NCBI GenBank assembly: GCA_947168725.1
Contig: CAMVNA010000003.1
Coordinates: 1-64,000 of the forward strand
DNA from: an uncultured bacterium
GTDB lineage: Bacteria; Patescibacteriota; Gracilibacteria; Absconditabacterales; Absconditicoccaceae
DNA length: 64,000 nt
Direction: 5' to 3'
Positions 46,708-56,754 of this stretch are shown one piece after another (the first letter of the stretch is position 1; every line of letters begins with the position of its first letter). Below the pieces are notes generated by a model. It searched no databases, was not told where the DNA came from, and worked only from the letters and a program-made list of their open reading frames with translations. Position numbers and translations under genes: made by a program.

Positions 46708-46832
46708 TTTTGCTTATCTTAATAAAATAAAATATCACTTAATTTATTTACGTGCTATTTTTTTACTCAATTATTTTACAAATGCAAGAGATTTTTTAAA
46801 AAGAAAATGTATCGAAAAAAATCTCAAAAAAT

Positions 46833-46860
46833 TTGACAATTCCAATTTTTTATATATTAT
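46833..46860 (+). promoter_or_regulatory. Promoter of hypothetical gene
   Basis: TTGACA (46833-46838), 16-nt spacer, TATTAT (46855-46860). Confidence 0.7.
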
Positions 46861-46896
46861 TATGTGTAAAAATTTTATAATTTAATTAAAATCAAA

Positions 46897-47547
46897 ATGG
46901 CTAAAAATCTAAACAAACCAACAGAAAATTTTGAAGATAAAAGTGAGATACAGAAAAATGTGTTATCAGAAAAAAATGTAGAATTTGAATGAGAAAAAGT
47001 GAAATTTCCTGAAGTTGAACTTGCTAATATTGATGAGGCAATTAATTATTTAAATGCACAGAGAGATCTTTTAATGAAAAAACACAGAGAAAAAAATGAA
47101 AATATTATAAATGAAGTTGATGATATGTTAAAAAAGTGTGTGGATAAATGACTAAAAAAAGAATACTGATGTTCAGATGGGGATATAAAACATTATTATA
47201 CAGATGTTATTGATTTTTTACGTAGTTATAATTGAGAATTAGCGCCATTAATGAAATCTATAATTGATAAATTTAGAGAGATTTGTTCTCAATATTGTGG
47301 ATGGGGGTCTTTTTGTGAGGAAATTTCACATAGAGCTGGTGTACCAATAAATAGAATGAAAGATTTAAGTGATGAACAAATTTTGCAGATTGTTAAAAAT
47401 GATATTGATAATATAGATAAACTTAATAAAGCAACGTGTTGTAATTGAGCTAATGAGGACCTCTGAGTTGCAAGTGTATATCTTTGAGTTATAAAAAATG
47501 TAGTCGATGAATATGAAAAAAATTACAATCCTGCAAAATATTTGTAA
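46897..47547 (+). CDS. Hypothetical protein, 216 aa, helical
   Basis: This is a 216-residue soluble helical protein. An acidic/polar start is followed by VELANIDEAINYLNAQRDLLMKKHREKNEN, a Cys-containing middle (KKCVDKGLKKEYGCSDGD), and FREICSQYCGWGSFCEEISHRAGVPINRMKDLSDEQILQIVKND. The end holds CCNGANEDL. The five or more Cys could bind metal. No family is recognised. It has its own promoter and terminator. Confidence 0.68.
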
Positions 47548-47569
47548 AATCTATTTTGGGATATAAAAA

Positions 47570-47597
47570 GCTCCGACCATTTGGCCGGAGTTTTCAT
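47570..47597. terminator. Terminator shared by converging genes
   Basis: CTCCGACC and GGCCGGAG stem; A-run on the left and T-run on the right. Confidence 0.85.
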
Positions 47598-47616
47598 TTA
47601 TTCAAAATAATTCGTA

Positions 47617-48201
47617 TTACTTAATAATCTTATCAATTATTCCATAATCTTTAGCTTCTTCTGCAGTCATCCAATTATTTCTTTCCATATCTGCAAGACA
47701 TTCATCATATTTTTTACCAGTTCTTTCTGCCATAATTCCAGTCAAAATTTCTTTTACTTTCATCATTTCTTCAGCCTCAATCTTTATGTCAGTAGCTTGA
47801 CCACTGATTCCACCTCATGAAATCAAAGGCTGATGGATCATTACTTTACTATGAGGAAGTGAAAATCTCTTTCATTTAGTTCCTCCAGCCAAAAGAATTG
47901 AACCCATAGAAGCTGCTAATCCTACACAGACTGTAGAAATATCACATTTTACATATTGCATTGTATCGTATAGAGCCAATCCGCTGTAAACTTCTCCACC
48001 TGGAGTATTGATATACATTGTGATATCTTTGTCAGGATTTTGTTTTTCCAAAAATAAAATCTGAGCGATAACTGAATTTACCAAATGGTCAGTTACAGGC
48101 TCTCCGATAAAGATAATTCTATCCTCTAATAATCTAGAATAAATATCATAAACTCTTTCTCAGCTTTTTGATTTTTCGATAACGCTTGGAATTAATGCCA
48201 T
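47617..48201 (-). CDS. clpP: ATP-dependent Clp protease proteolytic subunit ClpP
   Basis: This is a 194-residue protein of standard length. [43 protein letters not shown], catalytic Ser in [15 protein letters not shown], and His in [14 protein letters not shown] are present. The position of the triad Asp reads Asn ([14 protein letters not shown], where most ClpPs have R-D). The same change is known in Listeria ClpP1, which depends on a partner ClpP. A second, longer ClpP homologue with an intact triad is at 12419. It has no neighbour in an operon. Confidence 0.95.
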
Positions 48202-48331
48202 TTTTTGCAAAATATAAATAAAAACTAAATCTGAATATAAGATTAATATTTCAGAATGCAATAAATATTTTCTTGCAACTAAGCACAAAAACATTATTCA
48301 TTTTATATTGAGTTTATTTTCAAATCATCAT

Positions 48332-49468
48332 ATGAAAAAAGAATCAATAAAATATTGAGGATTTACTATAATTGAATTGTTGACGGTAACAGTAATCCTT
48401 GGAATACTTATACCATCTATAATCACGATTTATAGTTTTATGATAAAATCAAATAAAGAATTTAATCTTAGACAGACATCTATTCAGCAGTGATATGAGT
48501 TTTTTGAGAAATTAAATATTTTAATGCAGGATTACACGATAGATTATGAGGAATATTTTAATCGTCAGATGGTATGATGTGTAAAAAGCTGATCAACATT
48601 GTTAACATGAGATAATTTTAAGTGGAATGTTTGATTGTCCTGATATTGTACAGAATTTACTGCATATTGAAATGAAAATTCAACAGAAAGTAAAAGACAA
48701 GATTTTGGAATTATGTCATGAATGTATCATGATATATATAATTGTACATCATTAAATCCGAAAAATATTAGATGACTTCGTAATACTGTACAAGTTTCGG
48801 AGTGTTGAAGGTTTTGAAGCAAACAATCTTTTTGACAGTACGCAGCGCTATTTACAGATGTGAAAGAAGCGACATCAGATGATGACGATGAAGAGCTTTG
48901 ACAAATATTAAACAATAATATTTCTGGAGCGATAGCAGATCCTAATAATATTCAAGAATTATATCTTATTTCACATGACTGAAAAAATCGTCTATTTTTC
49001 CGCAGAAAATTAGTTACACAGACATGAAATGTTGCACAATATAAAATCCAAATGCTAAGACTTAGATGATTCGATGCATGACAAAAACACAGTTTTACTG
49101 AAATATCAGAATGAAGCTATGACAGGCATATAGATACACGAGCTTGTGATACTTCAATGTGATTTTATTGAAGTGGTGCAAGTATTTGATGAGCATATGA
49201 GGAATATAATTTACCAGCAGATGTGGATGATTGTTGGGTAGATTTAACATACTGAAACACAAGTGTACCTACACGAAATTTATCTATTTCACCGTTGAAT
49301 GATCCAGATTTATATTGGGCAGATTCATCTCATCAGATAAATCCATATATGAAAATATTATTGGTAAATGGTGTTTATTTGCCAACATCAAATTCGGATA
49401 GTTCTATAAATAGTTTCAATATCCCAATAGAAACGACAATCAATATGAAGGATTCCTATAAGGAGTAG
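48332..49468 (+). CDS. Large type IV pilin-like (prepilin) protein
   Basis: This is a 378-residue protein. The prepilin leader KKESIKYG is cut before FTIIELLTVTVILGILIPSIITIYSFM, with Glu5 (of the mature protein) conserved and the usual hydrophobic helix. The rest is a 340-residue domain with about eight Cys (CVKSGS, YCTEF, YNCTSL, SECWRFG, RACDTS, DDCWVD), unusually long for a major pilin. It is more like a minor pilin or tip adhesin. It would be assembled by PilB/PilC at 42204-44660. The prepilin peptidase is not in this window. Its stop is 155 bases before the large RNA. Confidence 0.85.
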
Positions 49469-49593
49469 TTATAAATACATACAATAATATGATAAAATCT
49501 AATTTTTTTGTAATTTTTAAAATAAAATTTGTACAAAGTTAGAAATATCAATTTTCCATACGGAAAACTTTATCAAAAAAAGTCTTCAAAAAT

Positions 49594-49621
49594 TTGACAA
49601 AATTTTATTTATGAATATAAT
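49594..49621 (+). promoter_or_regulatory. Consensus promoter of the large structured RNA
   Basis: Perfect TTGACA (49594-49599), 16-nt spacer, perfect TATAAT (49616-49621). The transcript would begin near 49628, exactly at the GTCCA that pairs with the 3' part of the element. Before it, 49552-49567 has a TTTTCC/GGAAAA hairpin that may end the pilin transcript. Confidence 0.85.
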
Positions 49622-49876
49622 AAAGTGGTCCACAAGGAAGGGATGCTTTCTACATCCTGGTGTAGTAGTGCATTATTATTACATATCTTGATATGTTCTG
49701 GTAATGAGTTACATTATTACATCAGCATGTAGGAAGTAGATATTTAATACAATGTATGGAGTTTACTTCTCTTAGTGATATTTAATCACTGAGCTTTTCA
49801 GAGAAATTTATTTCTCATAGAAAAGAGTAAATTTGGTTCTTTACTATTGGTAGTATGAAAGTATTATTCATACTTA

Positions 49877-49910
49877 TCATCACTTGCTTATCTTACGATA
49901 GGTAAAGAAT
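49877..49910 (+). repeat. Duplicated RNA module, copy 1
   Basis: Starts TCATCACTTGC, then a small hairpin with loop ACGAT, and ends GGTAAAGAAT. It is preceded by hairpin GTATGAA/TTCATAC (49853-49873) and followed by hairpin GAAAATG/CATTTTC (49913-49932). It is 31 of 34 bases identical to copy 2. Confidence 0.9.
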
Positions 49911-50717
49911 AGGAAAATGATAACACATTTTCTTTGATATAAAGGATCAACAAGTTAATCTTTCAAATAAGCTAGAACAGCAAATTTGAAAAGTATTTGA
50001 GACTAACCCACGAATCAAATCGTAGGAATATCTCATCTTACAAGTCCCCACATGGAAATGTGCAGAGAGATAACTTGAGAATATTTAAAGGTCAGTTTAG
50101 ATTTTATCTAAAGAAGAGTTAAATATTCCATTACCACCTAAGTATTAAGGATAGCCTTATACTAGGTGATAATGTATTCATACATTGATAAGTATTTGCT
50201 TCCTTTCCTTTTTTCTTGCAATGATGGCAAGATTCCTATATCCTTGTGTTGTAGGACTGTACGGTTATTAAAATATAACCTTAACAACTATTTCATAAGG
50301 ATATAGGAAGTGGTCTTTATCATTCCTTGGAGCATTCATTTGTTTCAATTGGTATATCGAAATAGCAATATTTCTATATATTGCACCTGATTTTTATCAG
50401 ATTTATTTTTCTATCTTCGTTTGGTTAATCCATTCGAAGATGTGAAAATTTTATAAATCTGTATGAAGACACAGGGTATTTGGTAGAAAGAAATTTCTGC
50501 TAAGTGATTGAAACAGTTCATCAGTTGATGAAAAGAATAGATGCATCTATTCTTTTACTCCATAGTTATGGGTGAATTTTATATCTATCCTAGATAGTGT
50601 AAGATCATCTCTAATTCTGAAAGTTTTTGTAAGACTAATCACTTACAAAACTCAATTGATTGAATATATGAGTGTATTGTACTTTAGAAATTGGCTCTAA
50701 ACAACGCTGTTTAGGTG

Positions 50718-50751
50718 TCATCACTTGCCTTTCCTACGATAGGTAAAGAAT
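50718..50751 (+). repeat. Duplicated RNA module, copy 2
   Basis: Same 34-nt motif as copy 1, preceded by hairpin CTAAACA/TGTTTAG (50697-50714) and followed by hairpin ATGAAAC/GTTTCAT. The flanking stems differ in sequence but occupy the same positions, and a C-to-U change in the small stem keeps pairing. Confidence 0.9.
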
Positions 50752-51059
50752 ATTATGAAACTAATATTATGTTTCATGATTGATTTCTAAGGTCGACAAT
50801 ATGTCTTTCAGAATTATTTCCATTATGGAATATTCTGGGCAGATTTAGTAAGCACCATTCAATGCCAAAAGTATTGAAAACTTACACTTCAAACATTTGC
50901 TTGTCAAAAGTATTTGGGGATATATTGGAAAAAGTAATTTATTGCTTTTTCGTCGGTATTATATCATTTAGACAGGCTCTAATATGGTAATACTGATAAT
51001 CCATGGAATTGATGCCTCTTCCTTATTTAACATTTGGACACATTGTTCAAGTGTGAGGA

Positions 51060-51095
51060 AGAGTCAGTCTTATAGATTGGCTCTTTTTCTTTAAT
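51060..51095 (+). terminator. Intrinsic terminator of the large RNA
   Basis: GAGTCAGTC and GATTGGCTC stem (with G-U pairs) and loop TTATA, followed by T5. Confidence 0.92.
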
Positions 51096-51164
51096 TTAGA
51101 TTTTTTTATTGTTTATTATTAGTTAATTTGTAATATACCTATAATTTAAATATCAAAAGAAAAT

Positions 51165-51761
51165 ATGCCACTTTGTATATGAGTCGATTGTGATGAAGTT
51201 CTTTCAGAGACATTAGATGAACTATTAAAACTTTCACCACTTAAAGAAAAATGAATTAAAAAATCTGACATAACATCATATGAGATATATGAAGTAGAAA
51301 AAGTTTGATTAACCAAAAAAGAAGCAATTCAAGCGTTTTATTCATTTTTTGAATCTCCAGAATATCGAGAAGCTCAACCAGTTTCCTGAGCATATGAAAA
51401 GTTATATGAACTAAAAGAAGCATGACATAAATTATATGTGGTGACAGCGAGGAATAAACCTTATGAACAGGAAACTAGGAAACGAGTAGAAACCCATTTT
51501 CCATGAATTTTTTCAGATTATTTGTTTATGAATATACATACAGAAAATGAGATCCCAAAATCTCAACTGTGTAAAGATAAATGAATTCAGGTTTTGATAG
51601 ATGATAGTGCAAGAAATATTCACGACATGAACTGAGTTTGAATGCCATGATTTTTATTAGATAAGCCCTGGAATCAGTGAGTAGAAAACACAGAATTACT
51701 ACATAGAGTTTATTCTCGAGATGAAATAGATTTATCACGGTTTTTCAAGCTTGATAACTAG
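51165..51761 (+). CDS. NT5C-type 5'(3')-deoxyribonucleotidase / HAD phosphatase
   Basis: This is a 198-residue HAD protein. Nucleophile motif is CIGVDCDEVLSETLDEL, motif II is YVVTARNKPYEQETRKRV, and the Lys/Asp end is CKDKGIQVLIDDSARNI. It matches the 5'-nucleotidase C type, which dephosphorylates (deoxy)nucleoside monophosphates. It is the first gene after the large RNA, starting 70 bases downstream of its terminator. Many TGA-Gly codons are present. Confidence 0.82.
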
Positions 51762-51909
51762 AGTAATCTAATCATAAAAATAAATCAAATTTCTCTTGCT
51801 TTTTTATAAATTTGTTATACTATAAATTAATATACACATTTTTTATTTCCTGATCATTTATAGAAAAACAAAAATAATACCAGTTATTTACTCTGTAATT
51901 TTTATCATC

Positions 51910-52395
51910 ATGGCATTGATAAACAATTCTGCAGAATTAGCTTTGGAATGTTCGCTTGATAAATTATGAGTTGATTACGATTGATATTATAAATGAAAAT
52001 GTTTTTTCTTGCACAAAAAATGAACAGATAAATATACCTGCATCTGCATTAGGTATTCCAAATTACACGATATAAAATCTGACAAATATACCCACGAGAT
52101 TTTTCACAAAATCAAAAATACCCAGTTTGACGACGATAAACTGTATTGTTTATTCTCTACTCATGAAAGTGCTCCTGATGTGCCCAGATGTTCACTAATT
52201 TTCACATGAAAAGAAATTAAAGAATTATTATCCAAGACTACCAAAAAAGACTGAACAAAATCTGATTATCTCAAGATTTTGATAGACAGGAGACCGTATT
52301 GGTCACTAAGTGGAAGAAAAAATTGCTGTGATGTTACATGATATCTATGTGTGAAGAGATTAGAGTGGTTGAAAAGTAATTATTTAGATAAATAA
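51910..52395 (+). CDS. Hypothetical protein, 161 aa
   Basis: This is a 161-residue protein, basic and Cys-containing (YYKGKCFFLHKKGTDKYTCICIRYSKLHDI). HEIFHKIKNTQFDDDKLYCLFSTHESAPDVPRC and RRPYWSLSGRKNCCDVTGYLCVKR follow. About eight Cys suggest metal or disulfide. There is no signal peptide. No family is recognised. The upstream frame is closed, so the ATG at 51910 is the first available. Confidence 0.62.
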
Positions 52396-52470
52396 TTATA
52401 ATAACTCACTTGAAACAAACCATGAAAACATTATTTTCATATTCAGAATTTAATTCATTTTTTCTATTTC

Positions 52471-52950
52471 ATGCAAAATATAATATTTTGTTCATATAAT
52501 CAGGATTTACTTCCATACAAGGCTACAGAGTGAGCAATCTGACGAGATTTGAAACTTGCAGAAGATATTATAGTTCCACAGGGTGAAGTGGTCCTGGCTC
52601 CGACATGAATCAAATCAGCTTTGCCATTATGATGGTGAATTAAGGTTTACGCCCGCAGTTCATTACCCATCAAATTCTGACTAATAGTTGCAAATAGTGT
52701 GGGAATAATTGATGCAGATTACCGCTGAGAAATTAAAGTAGAACTTACTTCATTAAACGGAGAAAAGAAACTAGAAGCTTGAACCAGGATAGCTCAATTA
52801 GAAATTTGTCCATATTTCCAAGAGTGAAAATCTTTTCCAACTCAGACTCCAAAAGTTGAAATGATAGTTGATCCAGATATTTACGAAAATTTTGCGGAGA
52901 AATTTCGTAGTGATAGGGGATCGGGAGGATTTGGAAGCACAGCTCACTAA
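52471..52950 (+). CDS. dut: dUTP diphosphatase
   Basis: This is a 159-residue trimeric dUTPase. Motif 1 is near GAIGRDLKLAED, motif 2 is YARSSLPIK, and motif 3 is GIIDADYRGEIKV with the uracil-pocket Tyr. Motif 4 is GTRIAQLEI, and motif 5 at the C-terminus is RGSGGFGST. It hydrolyses dUTP to dUMP, keeping uracil out of DNA. It lies 18 bases before queA. Confidence 0.95.
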
Positions 52951-52968
52951 TTTAAATAATATATAATA

Positions 52969-54153
52969 ATGGAAGAAGATTTTTTATTAGATAGTTATGA
53001 TTACGATTTGCCAGAGGAGATGATAGCTCAGGTCCCTGCTCAACCTGCCGAATCTGCTAAACTTCTCGTTTTTTCACAATCAGATTCATCGATTCAGGAT
53101 TATCATTTTTATGATTTGCCAAATTTGCTTTCTTCAGATGATGTCTTGGTTTGCAATAATACCAAAGTTTTTAAAGCTAGAATTCCGCTCAATCAAACTA
53201 AAATAATTAGAAAAAGCTGACAGAGTCGTTACGTTGATGGAGAAATTTTTGTGTATCAATTGCTTCATGATGGTAGATTAGAATGTTTAGTTTCCGATGA
53301 TAAAAATTTTAAGCCATGAGCTGAAGTTTTTCTCGATGAGGAGAAATGAATTTCACTTACAAGTGATGAATATTCAGAGGATTGAATTATCTTTTCAGTG
53401 AAATGAATCTGAATTTTTGATTTTCTTGAAGTCTACGGTCAGATGCCACTTCCACCATACATCCATTACGAAAAAGAAAAGGAAAAGCGATATCAGACGA
53501 CTTTTGCTCAAGATTTAGGTTCGGCAGCGGCTCCTACTGCATCTCTCCATTTCTCTCAGAAATTACTTTCCGACCTCCGTTCAAAATGAGTGGAGATCAA
53601 TTTTACGACTTTGCATGTTGGACTTGGAACTTTCAAGCCAGTTTATGAGCAGGATATTAGAAAACATAAAATTCATAGAGAACCGATTATTATTGAAAAT
53701 TCACTTTTTCAGCAGATTTATGAGCGAAAAAATGGAAAGAAAAATCTGATAGCAGTATGAACGACAATGGTCAGATTGCTTGAAACTTTGCCATATTTAC
53801 GAGCATCTTTATCTTCCAGTGAAAAAGAATCTATTCTTTCAAACGTTGAAGCTTTCCATTTTCGAGAATCTATTACTTCCGATGTCCAGCCATCCGACTA
53901 TGAAAAATATGTTCATGATGTTTCACTCCAGTCAAACCGTACCGTATGTGAAACTCAGCTTTTTATTTTTCCTGGATGGAAATTTCGTATTATTGATGAA
54001 ATGATTACTAATTTTCATCTTCCAAAATCATCGCTTTTGATGCTCGTTTCTGCATTAATGTGAAGAAAAAATGCTTTGCAGTCTTATGAACATGCAAAAA
54101 AGAATTGATACAAATTCTATAGTTTTGGAGATGGTATGTGGATCAGAAAATAA
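52969..54153 (+). CDS. queA: S-adenosylmethionine:tRNA ribosyltransferase-isomerase
   Basis: This is a 394-residue protein. The start [48 protein letters not shown] and [23 protein letters not shown] are diagnostic. [23 protein letters not shown] and [19 protein letters not shown] follow. QueA builds the epoxycyclopentane ring of queuosine after Tgt (9304). The length exceeds the usual 345 through inserts in the middle and before the C-terminus. Confidence 0.95.
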
Positions 54154-54221
54154 TACCACATAATGTTTTATAAAAAACGCAACAGTATTTAAAAAAATTG
54201 TTGTAAATAGCTTCAGTTTTT

Positions 54222-54249
54222 TTGCTTTTTTTTGGAAATTGAATATAAT
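54222..54249 (+). promoter_or_regulatory. Promoter of VirD4-like ATPase gene
   Basis: TTGCTT (54222-54227), 16-nt spacer, TATAAT (54244-54249). Confidence 0.72.
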
Positions 54250-54276
54250 AAGTACGTGTTTTATATCACAGCAGAG

Positions 54277-56754
54277 ATGGGCGATTTTGGAATATTCTTA
54301 CTTAGCTTAATATGTGCATGAGGTTTGATGGGAATCTGACGGTTTTTCCGAAGATTTTTTATTGTACGTAGAATTAAAACACACAGATATGGTCAAAGTA
54401 AAAAAATCAGATTTTTGCAAGTTCGTGTACCCAAAAATGCAGTAGCAAGGAGTGCAGATATCGAGGCAAGTGATCATGTTTCTACAATGAAAGATAATAT
54501 CGCTCTTATGAATCAAGTTTATAAAAATTTTTATGCAATCTCTGATTCAAAGTTATTAAAAAAGAAACTTTGAGATAATTATATTTCCATGGAAATTGTA
54601 GTGGAACATGAAGTTATCAAATTTTTTGTATGAGTGCCAGAAGACCATGTTCTAACGATGCAAAAAATGATTGCATCATTTTATCCGTGAGCATTAGTAG
54701 AGATTGTTTCCCAGCCAAAACTTCTCGAAGCATGAAAATTTATGGCAGGGGGGGAATTTACCCTTACAAAAGAAAGTGTTTATCCGATTAAAACATATGA
54801 AAGCTTTGAAGCAGACCCGATGGATAGTTTGTTATCTGCTTTTTCTCAGGTATGAAAACAAGAAAAAGTCTGTTTTCAAATTCTAGCCGAACCACTATCT
54901 GAAAAATGGTTAAAGAAAATGAGAAAACAATGAGAAAAGATTAAAAAGAACGAAAAAATGTGATTCGCTAAATTTATGCATGATTTATTTACTAGTGAAA
55001 AGAAAAGAGAGCAGGAAAAAGATAAAGAAAACAAACATAATTTTTCTCAGCAACAGCTTTCAGACTTTGATAAAAAGATGGATGATGAGCTATTCAAAGT
55101 AAAAATAAAAGCTATAGCTACATCCACAGAAAGGAATAGACCAAAAAGAATGTTGGATGATTTGAGCAGACTTTGCAATCAATACAATTATTTAGGTCTT
55201 AATGCTTTAAAATTTGAAAAAGTTAAAGATAAAGATTTGGATTTGTTTGCTAGAAATTTTGTTTGAAGAATCTTTTATACACAGAAAGATTTTTTAAATA
55301 AAATTATTCACCCAGCTAAAAACAATGTTTTGAATATTAAAGAGCTTTCATCATTGATTCATTTTCCACATGGAAGATTTAATCAGAATCCTAGAATTGC
55401 TCGACAGAAATTTAAAATTGTTCCAGCTCCAGATGATATCCCATGAGATTGAATTTTGGTTTGATATAATAATTATGGATGAGTACAAAGAGAACTTAGA
55501 GTAACAGATGAAGACAGATTTAGACATATCTATATTCTGTGACAAACTGGTACATGAAAATCAACTTTAATGCTTTCACAGGCAATTGATGATATGGATC
55601 ATTGAAGATGATTCTGTTTTATTGATCCACATGGAGATGCTGTTGAGTTCTTGTTGAAACACTTTCCAAAGGAAAGAATTGATGATTTGATTTATTTTGA
55701 TCTTTGAAATACTGCATATCCAATTTGATTAAACCCATTAGAAGTTTCTCCCGACGATCCAGACGAACAAGATGTAGTAACAAACGATCTCGTAGAAATG
55801 TTTATTCAAATGTATGGTCCTGAAATATTTGGGCCGAGAATTCAAGATTATTTCCGTAATGCATGTTTCCTATTAATGGATCAGCCAGAATGATGAACGA
55901 TTGTGGATATTATGAGGCTTTTTACAGATGATGCATTTGCAGAAGCAAAAATTAGAAATATTAAAAATCCAGTGGTTGCAGCTTGGTGGAATAAAACGTA
56001 TAAAAAAATGTGAGATAGAGAAAAAGCAGAAATTATACCATTTATTCAGGCCAAATTTTGACCATTTACAACTGGTATATATGTCAGAAATATTATCTGA
56101 CAACCAAAGTCTGCATTCAAAATGTACGATGCTATGCAGGAAAATAAAATTATTCTTATGAATTTAGCGAAATGAATCGCAGGAGAAGAAACTTCTAAAT
56201 TAATTTGAAAAATCATTTCTATGCAGGTTAAACTTTCAGCCTTAAAAAGGGCTAAAATTCCAGAGTCCGAAAGAAGACCATTTTATTTATATGTGGATGA
56301 GTTTCAAAATTATGTTTCTCAATCTTTTGAGTCAATTCTTTCAGAAGCCAGAAAATATAGGTTATGACTATGTGTAGCACACCAGTATGTTGATCAATTA
56401 AAGCAAGAAGGATTATGATGAAATATGGATCTTTCAAAAACAATATTCGGTAACATAGGTACAATGTTTGTGTTTAAAGTCTGAGCCCCAGATGCAGAAT
56501 TCTTAGCTAAGGAATTTGAGCCAGAGTTTACTCAGACTGATTTAACAAGTACGGAAAAATTCATGTGAGCTTGTAAAATATCAATTCATAATCAACAATC
56601 ACGTCCCATGACATTTAAAGCAAAAGTTCCATATTCTATTCCTCCCAAGAACTCTCCAGAAAAAGTACAAATTATTAAAGAAATATCATCTTTAAAATGG
56701 TGAAGTAAGAGAGAAATTGTAGATAAGGAAATTTATTTCAGAGTTGGAGTGTAA
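54277..56754 (+). CDS. VirD4/TraD-like membrane ATPase
   Basis: This is an 825-residue protein. A short N-terminal membrane span (GIFLLSLICAGGLMGIG) precedes a roughly 400-residue non-catalytic part with coiled, Lys-rich stretches. The ATPase core has Walker A ILGQTGTGKSTLMLS, GFCFIDPHGDAVEFLL and Walker B FYLYVDEFQNY. C-terminal sensor regions follow (GLCVAHQYVDQLKQ, GNIGTMFVFKVGAPDAEFLAKEF). These match the VirD4/TraG/TraD coupling ATPases and HerA-type pumps. No relaxase, VirB4 or other secretion gene is nearby, so it may be a stand-alone DNA translocase, as reported widely in Patescibacteria. Confidence 0.85.

Larger units (their letters stand above)
49628..51095 (+). ncRNA. Very large structured non-coding RNA, about 1.47 kb, class unknown
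   Basis: No recognisable protein is visible here in any frame, even with TGA as Gly. Perfect sigma70-type promoter boxes precede it and a strong terminator ends it. The ends pair: GTCCA (49628-49632) with TGGAC (51035-51039), and AAGGAAG (49634-49640) with CTTCCTT (51018-51024). Over twenty local hairpins are visible. Examples: a 13-bp perfect stem 50233-50245/50297-50309, 11-bp 50531-50541/50546-50556, 10-bp 50079-50088/50119-50128, 9-bp 50625-50633/50642-50650, and a GNRA-capped stem 50049-50062. A three-way junction closes at 49762-49767/49826-49831. A 34-nt motif occurs twice (49877-49910 and 50718-50751), each between two hairpins. I could not match it to rRNA, RNase P, tmRNA, SRP RNA or a group II intron. 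It resembles the giant ornate bacterial RNAs (such as OLE, GOLLD, ROOL) in style only. Confidence 0.85.

Noticed and set aside
46708-46800. CIRCE operator upstream of groES
   Set aside because: The inverted repeat TTAGCACTC-N9-GAGTGCTAA is not present; a GTGCTA fragment alone is not enough.
49621-51100. Group II intron or its remnant
   Set aside because: A GTACGGTT string occurs near 50258, but there is no domain V with the AGC/GNRA/GUAC arrangement, no 5' GUGYG, and no reverse transcriptase frame.
49621-51100. RNase P RNA, tmRNA, SRP RNA or rRNA
   Set aside because: None of their conserved core sequences is recognisable, and the length does not fit the first three. I could not run a covariance search.
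51526-51738. Minus-strand 70-codon frame
   Set aside because: Lies fully inside the NT5C-type gene, which has clear HAD motifs; low-complexity shadow.
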